The position numbers and the translations under genes were made by a program. Shown in pieces: positions 39,392 to 48,732 of a stretch of DNA of 64,000 nucleotides. Source of the stretch: Enterobacter sichuanensis (GTDB taxonomy: Bacteria > Pseudomonadota > Gammaproteobacteria > Enterobacterales > Enterobacteriaceae); contig NZ_POVL01000003.1 in the NCBI RefSeq assembly GCF_002939185.1, forward strand, positions 62,001 to 126,000. The letters are read 5' to 3'. The notes under the pieces were generated by a model that saw only the letters and a program-made list of their open reading frames with translations, was not told the origin of the DNA and did no database searches. The number at the start of each line of letters is the position of its first letter. Within the stretch, counting starts at the first letter, position 1.

Positions 39392-40411
39392 ATGTCCCAT
39401 CTTTATAGTGTCATTCCCCCCTATATTCTTCGTCGTATTATCGAAAGCGGTTCAGAGCCGCAGCAGCGCTGTGCCCGCCAGACCCTGACCCATGTCCAGA
39501 CGCTGATGGCGCACATGCCCGGCAAACCTGCCGCACCGCACGTGAGCAAAGCCGGACAGCTGGAGCGTGATATCTACGATGCGAAGCAGACCCAGGAGCT
39601 ACCGGGTACGCAGGTGCGTTATGAAGGTCAGCCGTCGAACGGCGATGTGGCGGTCGATGAAGCCTACGATTATCTGGGTATCACCCATGATTTCTTCTGG
39701 AAAGAATATCAGCGTGATTCGCTCGATAATAAAGGGCTTATTTTAACCGGCACCGTGCATTACGGCCGGGAATATCAGAACGCCTTCTGGAACGGCCAGC
39801 AGATGGTCTTTGGCGACGGGGACGGGGAAATCTTTAACCGCTTTACCATCGCCATTGACGTGGTAGCGCACGAGCTGAGCCACGGCGTCACCGAGACCGA
39901 AGCCGGGCTTATCTATTTTGAACAGTCGGGTGCGCTGAACGAGTCGCTGTCAGACGTGTTTGGTTCGCTGGTTAAACAGTACCATCTGAAGCAAACCGCC
40001 GATAAAGCAGACTGGCTGATTGGCGAAGGATTGCTGGCAAAAGGTATCAACGGCAAAGGGCTGCGCTCGATGTCTGAACCGGGCACCGCCTACGACGATC
40101 CGCTGCTCGGCAAAGACCCGCAGCCCGCTCACATGAAAGATTTCATCAAAACGCGTGAGGATAACGGCGGCGTGCACCTGAACTCCGGCATCCCCAACCG
40201 GGCGTTTTACCTGGCCGCGACGGCGATCGGCGGCTACGCCTGGGAAAAAGCGGGTTATGCCTGGTACGACACAGTTTGCGATCGTAATCTGGCGCAGGAT
40301 GCGGATTTTGAGGCCTTCGCAAAACTGACGATAGCGCACGGAGAGAAACGCTCCGGTAGCGATGTTGGGGCGGCCATAAAACAAGCCTGGGAACAGGTGG
40401 GAGTGCTGTAA
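39392..40411 (+). CDS. M4 metalloprotease, protealysin-like
   Basis: 339 residues of the thermolysin family. Zinc site HELSH (160-164) with third ligand Glu184 in SGALNESLSD; the C-terminal catalytic histidine is in GGVHLNSGIPNRAF. The short N-terminal propeptide of about 50 residues begins MSHLYSVIPPYILRRI, with the conserved PP motif of protealysin-type precursors, and there is no signal peptide. Protealysin of Serratia is intracellular and linked to actin cleavage and host-cell invasion. AAGGAG precedes the ATG. It is immediately followed by its probable inhibitor, as in the Serratia protealysin operon. Absent from this spot in E. coli K-12. Confidence 0.93.
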   Translation: MSHLYSVIPPYILRRIIESGSEPQQRCARQTLTHVQTLMAHMPGKPAAPHVSKAGQLERDIYDAKQTQELPGTQVRYEGQPSNGDVAVDEAYDYLGITHDFFWKEYQRDSLDNKGLILTGTVHYGREYQNAFWNGQQMVFGDGDGEIFNRFTIAIDVVAHELSHGVTETEAGLIYFEQSGALNESLSDVFGSLVKQYHLKQTADKADWLIGEGLLAKGINGKGLRSMSEPGTAYDDPLLGKDPQPAHMKDFIKTREDNGGVHLNSGIPNRAFYLAATAIGGYAWEKAGYAWYDTVCDRNLAQDADFEAFAKLTIAHGEKRSGSDVGAAIKQAWEQVGVL

Positions 40412-40762
40412 ATGCAGGTTCCGGAACTGACGGATGACGCCGTGGTTGAGCTGGCCCGGGAAGGCGGCGTCGCTTTTATTCCTAAGCTAAGCGGCCAGCG
40501 TACCATCGCGCTTTCGTCCCTCAACGAGGCCCAGCGCCAGCGTCTGGTGAGCATCCTTGAGCAGGCCTTTCCACGCGGCCAGCCGCCTGGACAAGCCTCG
40601 TCACCCGGCAGCGGTGACCAGCGCTATTTCCGCATCCAGATTATCTGGACCGGGCAAAATCAGGCGCACTACACCGATATCATCGTGCTGGTGCCGGAGC
40701 AGGAAGCGCCCGAGTCGCTGGTCGAGCTGTGGAAGAAAGGCGAAGGCTGCGTGTGTGATTAA
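40412..40762 (+). CDS. Emfourin-type inhibitor of the M4 protease
   Basis: 116 residues, starting directly at the protease stop (TAAATG overlap region), which indicates translational coupling. Size, position and the segments ELAREGGVAFIPKLSGQR, LNEAQRQRLVSILEQAF and DIIVLVPEQEAPESLVELW match emfourin, the protein inhibitor of protealysin. No signal peptide, so it acts in the cytoplasm and would keep the protease inactive there. The stop overlaps the convergent yfgJ stop by four bases. Confidence 0.88.
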   Translation: MQVPELTDDAVVELAREGGVAFIPKLSGQRTIALSSLNEAQRQRLVSILEQAFPRGQPPGQASSPGSGDQRYFRIQIIWTGQNQAHYTDIIVLVPEQEAPESLVELWKKGEGCVCD

Positions 40763-40980
40763 CCTTCGGCCCGAACAAACTCCACGCGTTTTTTAGAGAT
40801 AAGACCGTGGCCGTTCTGGCAGAAATAGTCCACCGCCCCGCAGGCTTTTAAGACCTGGAGTGGCTGATGGCACTCCGGGCAGCGGGCTTCGAGCGCAATA
40901 TCCTTATCACAGCTCGCGCAGTGCGCTACCCCATTCTGCGGCTCAAGCGGTGCCTGGCAATCCGGGCTGGTAATCGTCAT
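40759..40980 (-). CDS. yfgJ: YfgJ zinc-ribbon protein
   Basis: 73 residues, matching E. coli YfgJ (about 71). Two zinc-ribbon-like cysteine pairs are visible: CASCDKDI and CPECHQPL, with further cysteines in SPDCQAPL, KACGAVDYFCQNGH. Probably a small soluble metal-binding protein; function unknown. In E. coli it lies between xseA and der, the same relative position as here. Its stop overlaps that of the emfourin gene, which shows where the protease-inhibitor pair was added to the xseA-yfgJ interval. Confidence 0.92.
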   Translation of the reverse strand: MTITSPDCQAPLEPQNGVAHCASCDKDIALEARCPECHQPLQVLKACGAVDYFCQNGHGLISKKRVEFVRAEG

Positions 40981-41030
40981 GGTGACTCCTTCAAAGCGTT
41001 GAGGTCTGAGGTGATTTTACCACGTCGCGG

Positions 41031-42065
41031 TCAGTGCGGGCCACGCAGCTGTTGCTGTAATGCCAGCAGCAGTTGCACTTCCGCTATCCTGCGGCGCGTC
41101 GTGCGGCTCACCTCGTGCGGATCCCGCTCAAACAGGCTTCTGGTGCCCAGGATCTGTTCTGCAAGGCAGTGTTCGTAGATCGTGCCGGGAATTGTCCAGC
41201 ATTCGCGCGTCTCGCCATCGATCACCTCCAGCACATCTTCACTACCGCGCCGGTCATGACTGATGATGCGCCCGTCGCGCAGGCAGAGGCGTATCCCCTT
41301 TTTCCCGCCCGCCGGTCCCGCATATTTGTTAAGCCAGATATCCACCGGCACGCCGCTGATACGCCCCTGAAGATGCGCCTCGCCTTCCGCCGTGGTTAGG
41401 TCGCCTTTTGCGATAGCGCGACCCAGGCGGTCTTTAGCCGTGACGACCCGCAGCGTCATATCGTCATTACCGCCCAGATAGCGCACGGTTTCTCGCAGCA
41501 TCGCCAGCACATGTGTACCAATATCCAGGATCACGCCGTCAGGGTGGCGAAGCGTGCGGGTATCCGGCTCGCCGGTGGCAAAGTTAAGCGCGATGGGTTC
41601 ACCTGCGGCGTTATACCCGCTCGGCTCCTCTAAAAAACCGTCGATTTTGACGATGTCAGAGACGCTGCTTACCAGCGACCTTTTCACCGTTTCGAGGCGC
41701 GCCATCCAGTGGTCGAGCGCCAGCACGCGGGGCGCCACGCCGGGGCGTGCCAGCAGCGCGTTGAGCTTTTCGATTTGTGAAAGCGTGGCGACAATCGGTT
41801 TTTCAACCACAATCCGCGCAACGGGCGAGGCAATGGCCTGCTCAAGCACCTCAAGGTGGTGCAGCGAAGCGGTGGTGATAAACAGGGTATCAAGCGGTGC
41901 GGCAAGAAGCTCCGCAAGCGAGGCGCAGCGCGTGACGCCTTCAGGGTGCTTTGTGGGGAGAACATCAAACCCAAAACAGCGAACCGGGTGACCAAAAAGG
42001 TGACGCAACGCGGGGAGATATGCGGTTTCCACGACCGCGCCCAGACCTACAAATCCTAACTGCAT
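41031..42065 (-). CDS. Gfo/Idh/MocA family oxidoreductase
   Basis: 344 residues. The N-terminal half is an NAD(P)-binding Rossmann domain with the variant nucleotide motif LGFVGLGAVVETAYLPAL and the family lysine in IVVEKPIVATLSQIEKL. The C-terminal half carries the substrate-domain segments DGVILDIGTHVLAML and VPVDIWLNKYAG. The substrate is unknown; a sugar or sugar-derivative dehydrogenase is the usual role. It is not in the yfgJ-der interval of E. coli K-12. It is transcribed in the same direction as the peptide transporter 59 bases upstream, but a shared role is not obvious. Confidence 0.85.
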   Translation of the reverse strand: MQLGFVGLGAVVETAYLPALRHLFGHPVRCFGFDVLPTKHPEGVTRCASLAELLAAPLDTLFITTASLHHLEVLEQAIASPVARIVVEKPIVATLSQIEKLNALLARPGVAPRVLALDHWMARLETVKRSLVSSVSDIVKIDGFLEEPSGYNAAGEPIALNFATGEPDTRTLRHPDGVILDIGTHVLAMLRETVRYLGGNDDMTLRVVTAKDRLGRAIAKGDLTTAEGEAHLQGRISGVPVDIWLNKYAGPAGGKKGIRLCLRDGRIISHDRRGSEDVLEVIDGETRECWTIPGTIYEHCLAEQILGTRSLFERDPHEVSRTTRRRIAEVQLLLALQQQLRGPH

Positions 42066-42124
42066 AGTTTCACCGCAGGGAATAGCGTGCCGGGGCGTAA
42101 CGCCTGCCCCGGCACGCTGAGGTG

Positions 42125-43669
42125 TTATGAGGCGCTAGCAGCCGGTTTAGTCTGCGCATTTTCCAGCATGCGGCGCACTGGAACAATGAGGACGATCAGT
42201 ACCGCGGCACAAATCAGCAGCGCGATGGAGCAGCGCGCGAACAGGTCCGGCAGCATATCCAGCTGGTCGGCCTTCACGTGGCCGCCAATCAGGCCCGCCG
42301 CCAGGTTACCCAGCGCACTCGCGCAGAACCACAGCCCCATCATCTGGCCGCGCATTCTTTCCGGCGCCAGCAGCGTCATGGTCGCCAGACCAATCGGGCT
42401 CAGGCAGAGCTCACCCAGCGTCAGCATCAGAATGCTGCCCACCAGCCAGAACGGCGACACGCCCGCCCCGCCGCTGCTCAGCACGTTTTCGGCCGCCAGC
42501 ATCATCAGGCCAAAGCCCGCCGCGGCACACAGAATGCCGATGACAAACTTGGTGATACTTCCCGGGCGAATGTTCATACTCGCCAGCTTCGGCCATGCCC
42601 AGCTGAACACAGGTGCCAGCAGAATAATGAACAGGGCGTTGATCGACTGGAACCACACCGCCGGAATTTCAAAATCACCGATCATGCGGTTAGTGTAGTC
42701 GTTGGCGAACAGGTTGAACGAAGTTGGCTTCTGTTCAAACGCGGACCAGAAGAACGCGGCCGAGATCAGCAGGATAAAGCAGACCAGCAGCCTGGCGCGT
42801 TCTTTGCGGTTCAGGCCCGCAAAAACAAACAGATAAATAAAATAGAGGGCAACGGATGCCGCGATGACGTAAACCAGCACGCTGGCTACCGCAACCGGGT
42901 TAATCACAATCACACCTTGCGCAATCAGCGTCACGAGAACCGCAACACCTACCGCCAGGGCCAGCAGCCAGGCACCTACGCCGTTACGTTTCACGACCGG
43001 GCTGTTCCAGGTGGAGTCCAGGCCGACTTCGCTGTCATAGCGTTTCATTGCCGGAACGGCAAATACGCGGAAGATAATCAGCGCGACCAGCATCCCGATA
43101 CCGCCAATGCCAAAGCCCCAGTGCCAGCCGTGGGTTTTGATCAGCCAGCCGGAAATCAGCGGCGCGATGAACGAACCCATGTTGATGCCCATATAAAACA
43201 GCGAGAAGCCGCCGTCACGACGCGCGTCGCCTTTTTTATACAGGGTACCGACCATCACCGAAATACAGGTTTTGAACAAGCCGGAGCCGAGAACGATGAA
43301 CATCAGGCCGATAAAGAACAGGTTATCGCCCATGATGGCCGACAGCGCAATCGACAGGTGACCGAGCGCAATCAGAATTGAACCGTACCAGACGGCTCTC
43401 TGCTGGCCGAGCCAGTTATCGGCCAGCCAGCCCCCCGGCAGCGCGGCCAGATACATGGTGCCGGCAAAGATCCCGACAATCGCCGAGGCATTTTCACGCG
43501 CCAGCCCCATCCCGCCGTCATAGACGGTGGCGGCCATAAACAGGATCAGTAACGGACGAATGCCGTAAAACGAGAAACGTTCCCACATCTCGGTGAAAAA
43601 TAGCGAGCCGAGGGGATACGGATGGCCGAAGAACGTTCGGCTCTCTTTTTGATTAACAGAGGATTGCAT
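42125..43669 (-). CDS. Proton-dependent oligopeptide (POT/PTR) transporter
   Basis: 514 residues with about 14 membrane helices. It imports di- or tripeptides with protons. The helix 1 signature EMWERFSFYGIRPLL contains the ExxERF motif for proton coupling. The second PTR signature region is LFYMGINMGSFIAPLISGWL, and the C-terminal substrate-site helix has LTLGELCLSPIGLATMT. It is distinct from an E. coli-position gene and I do not assign it to DtpA-D. A CRP-like box lies about 210 bases upstream. A GA-rich ribosome site (CGGGAGAATT) precedes the ATG. Confidence 0.93.
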   Translation of the reverse strand: MQSSVNQKESRTFFGHPYPLGSLFFTEMWERFSFYGIRPLLILFMAATVYDGGMGLARENASAIVGIFAGTMYLAALPGGWLADNWLGQQRAVWYGSILIALGHLSIALSAIMGDNLFFIGLMFIVLGSGLFKTCISVMVGTLYKKGDARRDGGFSLFYMGINMGSFIAPLISGWLIKTHGWHWGFGIGGIGMLVALIIFRVFAVPAMKRYDSEVGLDSTWNSPVVKRNGVGAWLLALAVGVAVLVTLIAQGVIVINPVAVASVLVYVIAASVALYFIYLFVFAGLNRKERARLLVCFILLISAAFFWSAFEQKPTSFNLFANDYTNRMIGDFEIPAVWFQSINALFIILLAPVFSWAWPKLASMNIRPGSITKFVIGILCAAAGFGLMMLAAENVLSSGGAGVSPFWLVGSILMLTLGELCLSPIGLATMTLLAPERMRGQMMGLWFCASALGNLAAGLIGGHVKADQLDMLPDLFARCSIALLICAAVLIVLIVPVRRMLENAQTKPAASAS

Positions 43670-43922
43670 AATTCTCCCGAAAGGTATGTCGTCGTGCTTG
43701 TAAACACCAGCAGGTACGCCGGCCAGTTACGTATCTGGCCGATTTTTTACCTGTGGCGAAAAGTTGGTTAACCATTTGATAACCAGGCGCTAGTTTTGTC
43801 TAGTACCGGACCCTGGACTTTAAGATGAAAATTCGACGATTGTCTACTTTCTTAGATTTAAACATGGTTAAAAGTGAATAGTGATTGACATCACACAGAG
43901 AAAACCGACGGTATGATTGGGC
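43670..43922. other. Regulatory gap upstream of the peptide transporter
   Basis: About 250 bases without a gene, between the transporter start and the der terminator. It should hold the transporter promoter. It contains a small inverted repeat (GGTTAACC at about 43765) and the CRP-like site at 43880. Nothing else is recognised. Confidence 0.5.
43880..43895. promoter_or_regulatory. CRP-like box upstream of the peptide transporter
   Basis: AGTGATTGACATCACA matches TGTGA-N6-TCACA at all but one position. It is about 210 bases upstream of the transporter start, which is rather far for a direct activator site, so function is uncertain. Confidence 0.4.
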
Positions 43923-43950
43923 AAAAAAAAGCCCGCGATAAACGCGGGCT
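43923..43950 (-). terminator. Intrinsic terminator after der
   Basis: AGCCCGCG / CGCGGGCT hairpin with loop ATAAA, followed by eight T on the minus strand, about 20 bases after the der stop. Confidence 0.9.
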
Positions 43951-43969
43951 TTCGTATGTTCAGCAAAGT

Positions 43970-45442
43970 TTATTTGCTTTTCTTAATGTGCTTAATCAAA
44001 CGCTTACGCTTACGCATCTGGTTTGGCGTCAGGGTGTTGCGCTTGTTGGCGAACGGGTTTTCCCCTTCCTTGAACTGGATACGGATAGGCGTGCCCATCA
44101 CGTCCAGCGATTTACGGAAGTAGTTCATCAGATAGCGCTTGTAGGAATCCGGCAGGTCTTTCACCTGGTTGCCGTGAATCACCACGATTGGCGGGTTATA
44201 ACCACCGGCGTGAGCATATTTCAGCTTCACGCGACGGCCGCGCACCAGCGGCGGCTGATGGTCTTCAGCAGCCATATTCATGATACGGGTCAGCATGGCG
44301 GTACTCTGACGACGGGTGGAGCTATCGTAGGCTTCACGCACTGACTCGAACAGATTACCCACACCGCTGCCGTGCAGCGCAGAGATAAAGTGTACGCGAG
44401 CAAAGTCGATAAAGCCCAGACGGAAGTCGAGGGTCTCTTTCACCTGCTCACGCACTTCATTGCTCAGGCCATCCCATTTGTTGACCACGATGACCAGTGA
44501 GCGCCCACTATTGAGGATAAAGCCGAGCAGAGAAAGGTCCTGATCGGAGATCCCTTCGCGCGCATCAATGACCAGCAGCACCACGTTGGCATCTTCAATG
44601 GCCTGCAGGGTTTTGATAACGGAGAATTTTTCCACCACATCGGTGATTTTCCCGCGCTTACGCACCCCGGCGGTGTCGATGAGAACATATTCACGCTCAT
44701 CGCGCTGCATCGGGATGTAAATACTGTCACGGGTGGTGCCCGGCATGTCGTAAACGACCACGCGCTCTTCACCCAGAATACGGTTAGTAAGTGTAGACTT
44801 ACCTACGTTTGGACGACCTACGATGGCCAGCTTGATCGGCAGATCCTGCGGGTTGAAATCGTCTTCAGGCTCTTCTTCGCCCGCTTTGCCGTCTTCAAAC
44901 TGCGCCCAGTATTCCGCGTCTTCGTCCACCTCTTCCGGCGGGTTAACTTCGTCAACCCACGGCAGCAGAACAGTTTCCAGCAGACTGGTTACGCCGCGGC
45001 CATGCGATGCGGCAATCGGGTAGATCTCACCCAGACCCAGTGACCAGAAGTCAGCAATAGCCTGATCGGCATCGATACCGTCAGTTTTGTTCGCCACCAG
45101 GAAGGTCGGTTTTTCACGCGAACGCAGGTGTTTGGCGATAGCGGAGTCCGCCGGCATCAGGCCAGCGCGCGCGTCCACCATGAACAACACCACGTCGGCT
45201 TCTTCAATCGCCAGCAGCGACTGTTCCGCCATACGGGTTTCCACGCCATCTTCCGTACCGTCAATACCACCGGTATCAATACAGATGAACTCGCGTCCTT
45301 CTACTTCTGCACGACCGTACTTACGGTCACGCGTCAGCCCCGGGAAATCCGCAACCAGCGCATCACGGGTGCGTGTTAAACGGTTAAAAAGAGTGGATTT
45401 TCCAACGTTAGGGCGCCCGACAAGCGCGACCACAGGTACCAT
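43970..45442 (-). CDS. der: Ribosome biogenesis GTPase Der (EngA)
   Basis: Essential GTPase of 50S subunit maturation. 490 residues, as in E. coli. Two tandem G domains each begin with [10 protein letters not shown] (near residues 8 and 210), with DTGGIDG and DTAGVRKRG switch II regions and NKTD and NKWD specificity motifs. An acidic linker ([26 protein letters not shown]) joins them. A KH-like domain ends the protein with a basic tail, [15 protein letters not shown]. The start [12 protein letters not shown] at 45442 follows GAGGCTTCAAAC; a longer open frame upstream is not used. Confidence 0.98.
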   Translation of the reverse strand: MVPVVALVGRPNVGKSTLFNRLTRTRDALVADFPGLTRDRKYGRAEVEGREFICIDTGGIDGTEDGVETRMAEQSLLAIEEADVVLFMVDARAGLMPADSAIAKHLRSREKPTFLVANKTDGIDADQAIADFWSLGLGEIYPIAASHGRGVTSLLETVLLPWVDEVNPPEEVDEDAEYWAQFEDGKAGEEEPEDDFNPQDLPIKLAIVGRPNVGKSTLTNRILGEERVVVYDMPGTTRDSIYIPMQRDEREYVLIDTAGVRKRGKITDVVEKFSVIKTLQAIEDANVVLLVIDAREGISDQDLSLLGFILNSGRSLVIVVNKWDGLSNEVREQVKETLDFRLGFIDFARVHFISALHGSGVGNLFESVREAYDSSTRRQSTAMLTRIMNMAAEDHQPPLVRGRRVKLKYAHAGGYNPPIVVIHGNQVKDLPDSYKRYLMNYFRKSLDVMGTPIRIQFKEGENPFANKRNTLTPNQMRKRKRLIKHIKKSK

Positions 45443-45501
45443 GTTTGAAGCCTCATAAAATTCAAAATAACGTCGCTTTCGCAGCGTTTTTAAAAATGTC
45501 A

Positions 45502-45531
45502 AAACGGCTCCTGAGTGAACAGGAGCCGTTT
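45502..45531 (-). terminator. Hairpin between bamB and der
   Basis: Perfect 12-bp arms AAACGGCTCCTG / CAGGAGCCGTTT with loop AGTGAA, about 25 bases after the bamB stop. The A/T ends allow termination in either direction; on the minus strand it would separate the bamB transcript from der. Confidence 0.8.
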
Positions 45532-45554
45532 AGTATACTACAACCGCCGGGTAA

Positions 45555-46733
45555 TTAACGCGTGATCGCGTACAGCGTGCCGTCTTTTGCCTGAATCAGC
45601 AGTTTGCCGTCAGCCACAACCGGGTCGGTCAGGAAACCTGAGCTGTCGACTTTTTGCTGCGCAACAAAGCGGCCATTATCCGGATCGATCCAGTGCATAT
45701 ACCCTTCGCTGTCACCGACCACCAGGCTACCGTTGTACAGTGCCGGCGCAGTCAGCAGACGGTGCAGCAGATCGCTTTGCGTCCACAGCGTCACACCGCC
45801 TTCGGTGCTCAGCGCCAGCAGGCGATCGTTCTGGTCAACCATATAGATGCGGTTACCATCAACGATGAAATCATTCACCGAGCCCAGCTCACGTTTCCAC
45901 ATGATCTGGCCGCTGCGCAGATCCAGCGCGGTCAGGTTGCCGTTATAGGCCAGAGCGTACACCACACCGTTAACGATAACGGGCGTAGTGTCTACGTCGC
46001 TCAGACGGTCAATTTCCGTTGAGCCAGTGGCCTGGGAGATACGCTGCTGCCAGATCATCTGGCCCTGCTGCATCAGCACGGCGCTCACACGACCGTTGTC
46101 ACCGCCCACAATGGCAGCACCAAATGCGGTAGCCGGTGCGGATTCACCGCGCAGGGAGAGCGCAGGCATATCCAGGTTTACGGTCCATTTCACCAGACCG
46201 TCCGCTTCGTTCAGCGCCTGCAGCTGGCCGTTGCTGGTATGAATCAGCACCAGGCCATCGCTCACTACCGGACGAGACAGGGACTCACCCGCCACGGTCG
46301 TTTGCCAGGCAATGGAGCCATCGCTGCTGTTCAGGGCATAAACCTGTGCTTTTTCGCTGCCCACGTAAACGTGGCCACCGGCAACGGTCAGGCCGCCAGA
46401 CAACAGTGCAGGTTTACGGGAGAACCAGCCGTCTTTTTCCGCCAGGTTAACAGACCACACTTCTTTTCCATCATCTGCGTTCACCGCTTTCACGGTACCT
46501 TTGCGGTCAGCCGCATAGATTACGCTGTCGGCAAAAGCCGGATGCAGGTTGGAATAGAAATCACCAATCCCATCGCCCACGGAGGTGCTCCATGCGGTGG
46601 AGGGAGTAAACTGGTTTTCAACCGTCGGCAGTGGGGACATTTTCACAACGTCTTCTTCGCCACTGAACAGTGAACAACCACTCAATAACGTAACAGAAAG
46701 CAGTCCTGGCAGAAGTAATTTACGCAATTGCAT
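45555..46733 (-). CDS. bamB: Outer-membrane assembly lipoprotein BamB
   Basis: Lipoprotein of the BAM complex that inserts beta-barrel proteins in the outer membrane. 392 residues (E. coli YfgL 392). Lipoprotein signal with lipobox LLSG-C, lipidated Cys20. The rest is an eight-bladed PQQ-like beta-propeller; repeated blade motifs such as VYAADRKGTVKAVNADDGKEVWSVNL, VYVGSEKAQVYALNSSDGSIAWQ and VYALAYNGNLTALDLRSGQIMWK are evident (quoted in part). It is 10 bases after yfgM; GAGGGACCCG is the ribosome site. Confidence 0.97.
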   Translation of the reverse strand: MQLRKLLLPGLLSVTLLSGCSLFSGEEDVVKMSPLPTVENQFTPSTAWSTSVGDGIGDFYSNLHPAFADSVIYAADRKGTVKAVNADDGKEVWSVNLAEKDGWFSRKPALLSGGLTVAGGHVYVGSEKAQVYALNSSDGSIAWQTTVAGESLSRPVVSDGLVLIHTSNGQLQALNEADGLVKWTVNLDMPALSLRGESAPATAFGAAIVGGDNGRVSAVLMQQGQMIWQQRISQATGSTEIDRLSDVDTTPVIVNGVVYALAYNGNLTALDLRSGQIMWKRELGSVNDFIVDGNRIYMVDQNDRLLALSTEGGVTLWTQSDLLHRLLTAPALYNGSLVVGDSEGYMHWIDPDNGRFVAQQKVDSSGFLTDPVVADGKLLIQAKDGTLYAITR

Positions 46734-46743
46734 CGGGTCCCTC

Positions 46744-47364
46744 TCAGACGGACAAATTATTTATTTTCATCTGCATCATTTCGCTCAGCGCAGGTGATGC
46801 TTTGCTATCCACACCAGCTTGCCACGCTTTACGCGCGCCCGCTTTGTCACCTTTGCTCAGCAGTGCTTCACCGCGCAGATCGGCAACGATGGCAGCAAAA
46901 CCTTCGCCTTTGATGGTATCGAGCGTTTTCAGCGCATCGTCAGCTTTTTTCTGCTGAACCTGAATACGTGCCAGGCGCAGGTTGATCACCGCTTTAAGGT
47001 TTTCATCGCTGGCCGCAGCAAGGCCCTGGGACAGCTGGGCAGCGGCTTTATCCAGTTCGTTTTTATCAACGTACTGCTGAGCCACTTCCAGCGCAGCCAG
47101 TGCACCGTAGGTGTTTTTGTTGTCAGCGGCAAATTTTTCTGCCGCCGCCAGCGTTTGCGGCTGATCGGCACGAATGGCACTCACGGTATTTTCATAGGTC
47201 AGAGACGCGCCGCGCGCGGAATCCGCCTGATGATTGTTCCAGTAGCGCCAGCCAATCAAGGCACCCACACCTAAAATAACGCCAACCACCAGTGCTTTGC
47301 CGTTTTCAGCAAAGAAGCGTTTGATCGCGTCGACCTGATCGTGTTCGTTCTCGTAAATTTCCAC
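46744..47364 (-). CDS. yfgM: YfgM, SecYEG-associated ancillary protein
   Basis: 206 residues, identical in length to E. coli YfgM. A short cytoplasmic N-terminus is followed by one membrane helix (ALVVGVILGVGALIGWRYW, about 24-42) and a periplasmic TPR-like helical domain that works with PpiD at the SecYEG translocon. The start is GTG at 47364 (VEIYENEHDQ in literal translation), supported by AAGGA upstream; the longer frame has no E. coli counterpart. It lies between hisS (13 bases) and bamB (10 bases) in one operon. Confidence 0.95.
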   Translation of the reverse strand: MEIYENEHDQVDAIKRFFAENGKALVVGVILGVGALIGWRYWNNHQADSARGASLTYENTVSAIRADQPQTLAAAEKFAADNKNTYGALAALEVAQQYVDKNELDKAAAQLSQGLAAASDENLKAVINLRLARIQVQQKKADDALKTLDTIKGEGFAAIVADLRGEALLSKGDKAGARKAWQAGVDSKASPALSEMMQMKINNLSV

Positions 47365-47377
47365 GCAGTCCTTCTCC

Positions 47378-48652
47378 TTAGCCCAATAGAGTGCGCAAGT
47401 GCGCCGCAACGCCGTCCTGCGTTACCGTTGTCTGCTCACCAGAGCGCAGGTCTTTCACCACGACTTCGCCGTTAGCCACTTCGGACTCACCCAGCACCAG
47501 TGCAATACTTGCGCCCCACTTATCGGCACGAGCAAACTGTTTTTTGAAGTTGCCGCCGCCATGGTTGGTCATCAGCTTCACCGTCGGCAGCGCATCGCGC
47601 ACGCGTTCGGCAAGCTGCATCGCCGCAGACTGCGTTTCCGCGCCTGAGGCTACCAGGTATATATCGACAACGGAATCTGCTTTAAATTCCGGATTAACTG
47701 CCTGAACCAGCAAAACAAGTCGCTCAAGGCCCATCGCGAAGCCAACCGCAGGCGCGGCGCGACCGCCAAGCTGCTCTACCAGACCGTCATAACGACCGCC
47801 TGCACACACGGTGCCCTGCGAGCCGAGGCTGGTGGTGACCCACTCAAACACGGTGCGGTTATAGTAGTCCAGACCGCGCACCAGACGCTGGTTCACGGTG
47901 TAGGCAATGCCCGCCGCTTCAAGCAGCTTGCACAGACCTGCGAAGTGTTCGCGAGATTCGTCGTCCAGGTAGTCACCCAGAGCAGGCGCATCGTTCAGCA
48001 GCGCCTGGACATCTGCATTTTTTGAATCCAGTACGCGCAGCGGGTTGCTGTACATACGACGTTTGCAGTCTTCGTCCAGCTTATCTTTATGCTGCTCCAG
48101 GAACGCCACCAGCGCGTCACGGTAGTTAGCGCGCGCTTCCAGCGAACCGATAGAGTTCAGTTCAAGAGAAACGTGCTCAGAGATGCCCAGCGCACGCCAC
48201 CAGCGGGCGGTCAGCATAATCAACTCGGCGTCGATGTCTGGCCCCTGCAGACCAAAGACTTCCACACCCAGCTGGTTGAACTGGCGATAACGACCTTTCT
48301 GAGGACGTTCGTGGCGGAACATCGGGCCGATATACCACAGGCGCTGCTCCTGATTGTACAGAAGACCATGTTCGATGCCGGCGCGTACGCAGCCCGCCGT
48401 ACCTTCCGGACGCAGGGTCAGGCTGTCGCCGTTGCGGTCCTCAAAGGTATACATCTCTTTTTCAACCACGTCGGTCACTTCACCGATCGCGCGTTTGAAT
48501 AACGGGGTCTGCTCTACAATCGGCAAACGGATTTCGCTGTAACCGTAGCTGCCGAGCACCTGCTTCAGCGTGCCTTCAATGCGCTGCCAGATGGCGGTTT
48601 CGCCAGGCAGATAATCGTTCATGCCGCGGATGGCTTGAATGTTTTTTGCCAC
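47378..48652 (-). CDS. hisS: Histidyl-tRNA synthetase
   Basis: Class II aminoacyl-tRNA synthetase, 424 residues as in E. coli. Motif 1 region [16 protein letters not shown], motif 2 [21 protein letters not shown], the histidine-specific motifs [15 protein letters not shown] and [13 protein letters not shown], and motif 3 [13 protein letters not shown] are all present. The C-terminal anticodon-binding domain starts near residue 330. The start is GTG at 48652 ([16 protein letters not shown] follows), matching E. coli. It is preceded by a hairpin terminator 20 to 45 bases upstream, so it has its own promoter or receives partial readthrough from ispG. Confidence 0.97.
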   Translation of the reverse strand: MAKNIQAIRGMNDYLPGETAIWQRIEGTLKQVLGSYGYSEIRLPIVEQTPLFKRAIGEVTDVVEKEMYTFEDRNGDSLTLRPEGTAGCVRAGIEHGLLYNQEQRLWYIGPMFRHERPQKGRYRQFNQLGVEVFGLQGPDIDAELIMLTARWWRALGISEHVSLELNSIGSLEARANYRDALVAFLEQHKDKLDEDCKRRMYSNPLRVLDSKNADVQALLNDAPALGDYLDDESREHFAGLCKLLEAAGIAYTVNQRLVRGLDYYNRTVFEWVTTSLGSQGTVCAGGRYDGLVEQLGGRAAPAVGFAMGLERLVLLVQAVNPEFKADSVVDIYLVASGAETQSAAMQLAERVRDALPTVKLMTNHGGGNFKKQFARADKWGASIALVLGESEVANGEVVVKDLRSGEQTTVTQDGVAAHLRTLLG

Positions 48653-48672
48653 GTTTATTCTCTTTCTATATA

Positions 48673-48696
48673 CAAAAAAAACCCAAAGAATGGGTT
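48673..48696 (-). terminator. Intrinsic terminator between ispG and hisS
   Basis: AACCCA / TGGGTT hairpin followed by a run of eight T on the minus strand. A second, stronger hairpin (ATGGGAAGC / GCTTCCCAT, 48706-48714 with 48720-48728) stands between it and the ispG stop. Confidence 0.7.
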
Positions 48697-48732
48697 CAAT
48701 CATACATGGGAAGCTCGCGGCTTCCCATCACG

